From contig NZ_KB898650.1 of assembly GCF_000377665.1 (NCBI RefSeq), forward strand, positions 62,001 through 126,000: DNA of 64,000 nucleotides, given 5' to 3'. The translations under genes and the position numbers were made by a program. Position 1 is the first letter of the stretch, and each line of letters begins with the position of its first letter. The stretch is from Vreelandella zhanjiangensis DSM 21076 (GTDB lineage Bacteria; Pseudomonadota; Gammaproteobacteria; Pseudomonadales; Halomonadaceae). The notes beneath the pieces are model-generated. The model was given only the letters and a program-made list of their open reading frames with translations, did no database searches and was not told the origin of the DNA. This document shows positions 63,170 to 64,000 of the stretch, piece after piece.

Positions 63170-64000
63170 GAGGTTTTCCTATCGAAAAACAGTACTTTGT
63201 AAGGTCCTAGCTCGATGATTCGATCATGCGGGGGAAGCGACTTTTCAAACGTGGTTGATGTACGAAACTCGACTGCGATAGCGTGGTGTTGGCGCTGTTC
63301 GAGGATAAAGGCGCCGAGCGCTGCGTATTCAATGAACCGGTGTTGAGCTTCGGCATAACCCAGGCCGTAGGACACCTCGCCCTTTTGTCCCAGCAAGTAC
63401 ACATCGTCTCTTCTCAGATACCAGTTAAACGCCGACATGATAGTGGGATAGTCCGCCACCAGAACCGTGTCCTCGTCTACATGGGGGGCCACTTTCTCGA
63501 TGAGCCACTGGGGCTGTTTGGCATCGGTCACGTGATCCGGAAGAGCAAAGCCAATGACCGTAAACAAGGCGACCGGTGCCAGCATATGCCCTACGAAAAA
63601 CGCCCCTATGTGAGTGCATCGGCCGGCCAGAACGATAAAGCCGCTCCAAAGAAGCATCGACGCTACCAACAATCCAAGCTTGTAGCCTTCGCCTGGACCA
63701 AAGGGCAAAAAGCCCAGTGAAAAGGCGACAAGCGCGGCCAGTGCAATGGCCATCATCAGGCCAGCATGCATGAGGCAAAGACGTCTTAACGTCTTTTTCT
63801 TATGCTCAAAGGCCCAGATCAAGCCATGGGTTATCAAGATGGCCAACGGCGCCATGCACGGCAGGATATAGGTGGCAAGCTTGCCCCGTGACAGCGAGAA
63901 AAAGAGGAAGGGCAACACCGCCCATAGCAGCGTATAGCGCACCGCGGGTAGCGCCAACGAGGCACGCAGATGGCGAAAAGCCGGTAGCGTCAGAAACGTC
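63166..64000 (-). CDS. arnT: Lipid A aminoarabinose transferase ArnT (3' part; runs off the window)
   Basis: The C-terminal ~277 residues of ArnT; the frame stays open to the window edge at 64000, so the start is outside. It transfers L-Ara4N from undecaprenyl phosphate to lipid A, which lowers polymyxin binding. Visible features are the membrane helices beginning VLPFLFFSLSRGKLATYILPC and the C-terminal periplasmic part with DYPTIMSAFNWYLRRDDVYLLG and IELGPYKVLFF. It is followed by arnE and arnF on the same strand; the arnBCAD genes presumably lie beyond 64000. Confidence 0.9.
   Translation of the reverse strand, partial: TFLTLPAFRHLRASLALPAVRYTLLWAVLPFLFFSLSRGKLATYILPCMAPLAILITHGLIWAFEHKKKTLRRLCLMHAGLMMAIALAALVAFSLGFLPFGPGEGYKLGLLVASMLLWSGFIVLAGRCTHIGAFFVGHMLAPVALFTVIGFALPDHVTDAKQPQWLIEKVAPHVDEDTVLVADYPTIMSAFNWYLRRDDVYLLGQKGEVSYGLGYAEAQHRFIEYAALGAFILEQRQHHAIAVEFRTSTTFEKSLPPHDRIIELGPYKVLFFDRKTS

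Overview
The window looks like chromosome from a halophilic gammaproteobacterium of the Halomonas/Vreelandella group. This is inferred from the gene types and moderately high GC, not from a search. Pointers are a tmRNA with tag ANDENYAQGALAA, an NhaD sodium/proton antiporter, a TAXI-type TRAP transporter, a sucrose-phosphate synthase-like osmolyte gene and many c-di-GMP enzymes. No prophage, insertion sequence, CRISPR array or rRNA operon was seen.

Layout. 0-10 kb: the end of smpB, tmRNA, an LprI-like inhibitor, a Zur-type zinT, a CNNM/CBS membrane protein, a Na+/Ca2+ exchanger, a small BacA-like prephenate enzyme, a TRAP-TAXI transporter and nhaD. 10-24 kb: three GGDEF/EAL proteins (one with a periplasmic binding domain) around a GST, an ABM-fold protein, a SprA-like protein, an NlpC/P60 lipoprotein and a phnDCEE phosphonate operon preceded by four phased Pho-box half-sites. 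A palindromic MITE-like repeat sits at the end of that operon. 24-30 kb: a PhoD-like hydrolase behind a two-component system flanked by two PepSY proteins. 30-37 kb: housekeeping genes (glutamate-type dehydrogenase, DUF1853, proB, obgE, rpmA, rplU, ispB, tRNA-Pro).

37.8-55.2 kb is an almost uninterrupted, translationally coupled operon for an aryl polyene (APE, xanthomonadin/flexirubin-like) pigment lipid. It has a chain-length-factor-like protein, acyltransferases, two ACPs, an aryl-AMP ligase fused to an ApeI-like dehydratase, a glycosyltransferase, an aromatic amino acid ammonia-lyase, a thioesterase, a LolA-like carrier, an MMPL exporter, a halogenase-like flavoprotein, a DUF3261 lipoprotein, two ketosynthases, a dehydratase, a ketoreductase and a phosphopantetheinyl transferase. 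Together these could make an aromatic starter from Tyr/Phe, load and extend it on ACPs, possibly halogenate it, attach it to a lipid and move it to the outer membrane. The pathway class is known. The ligase-dehydratase fusion, the lyase selectivity residues and the flavoprotein are the parts most worth checking.

55-64 kb: an MFS transporter, a three-gene glycosyltransferase/sucrose-phosphate synthase-phosphatase group, and the tail of an arn (lipid A aminoarabinose) locus with arnT, arnE and arnF plus an extra ArnT-like glycosyltransferase. The arnT gene runs off the right edge.
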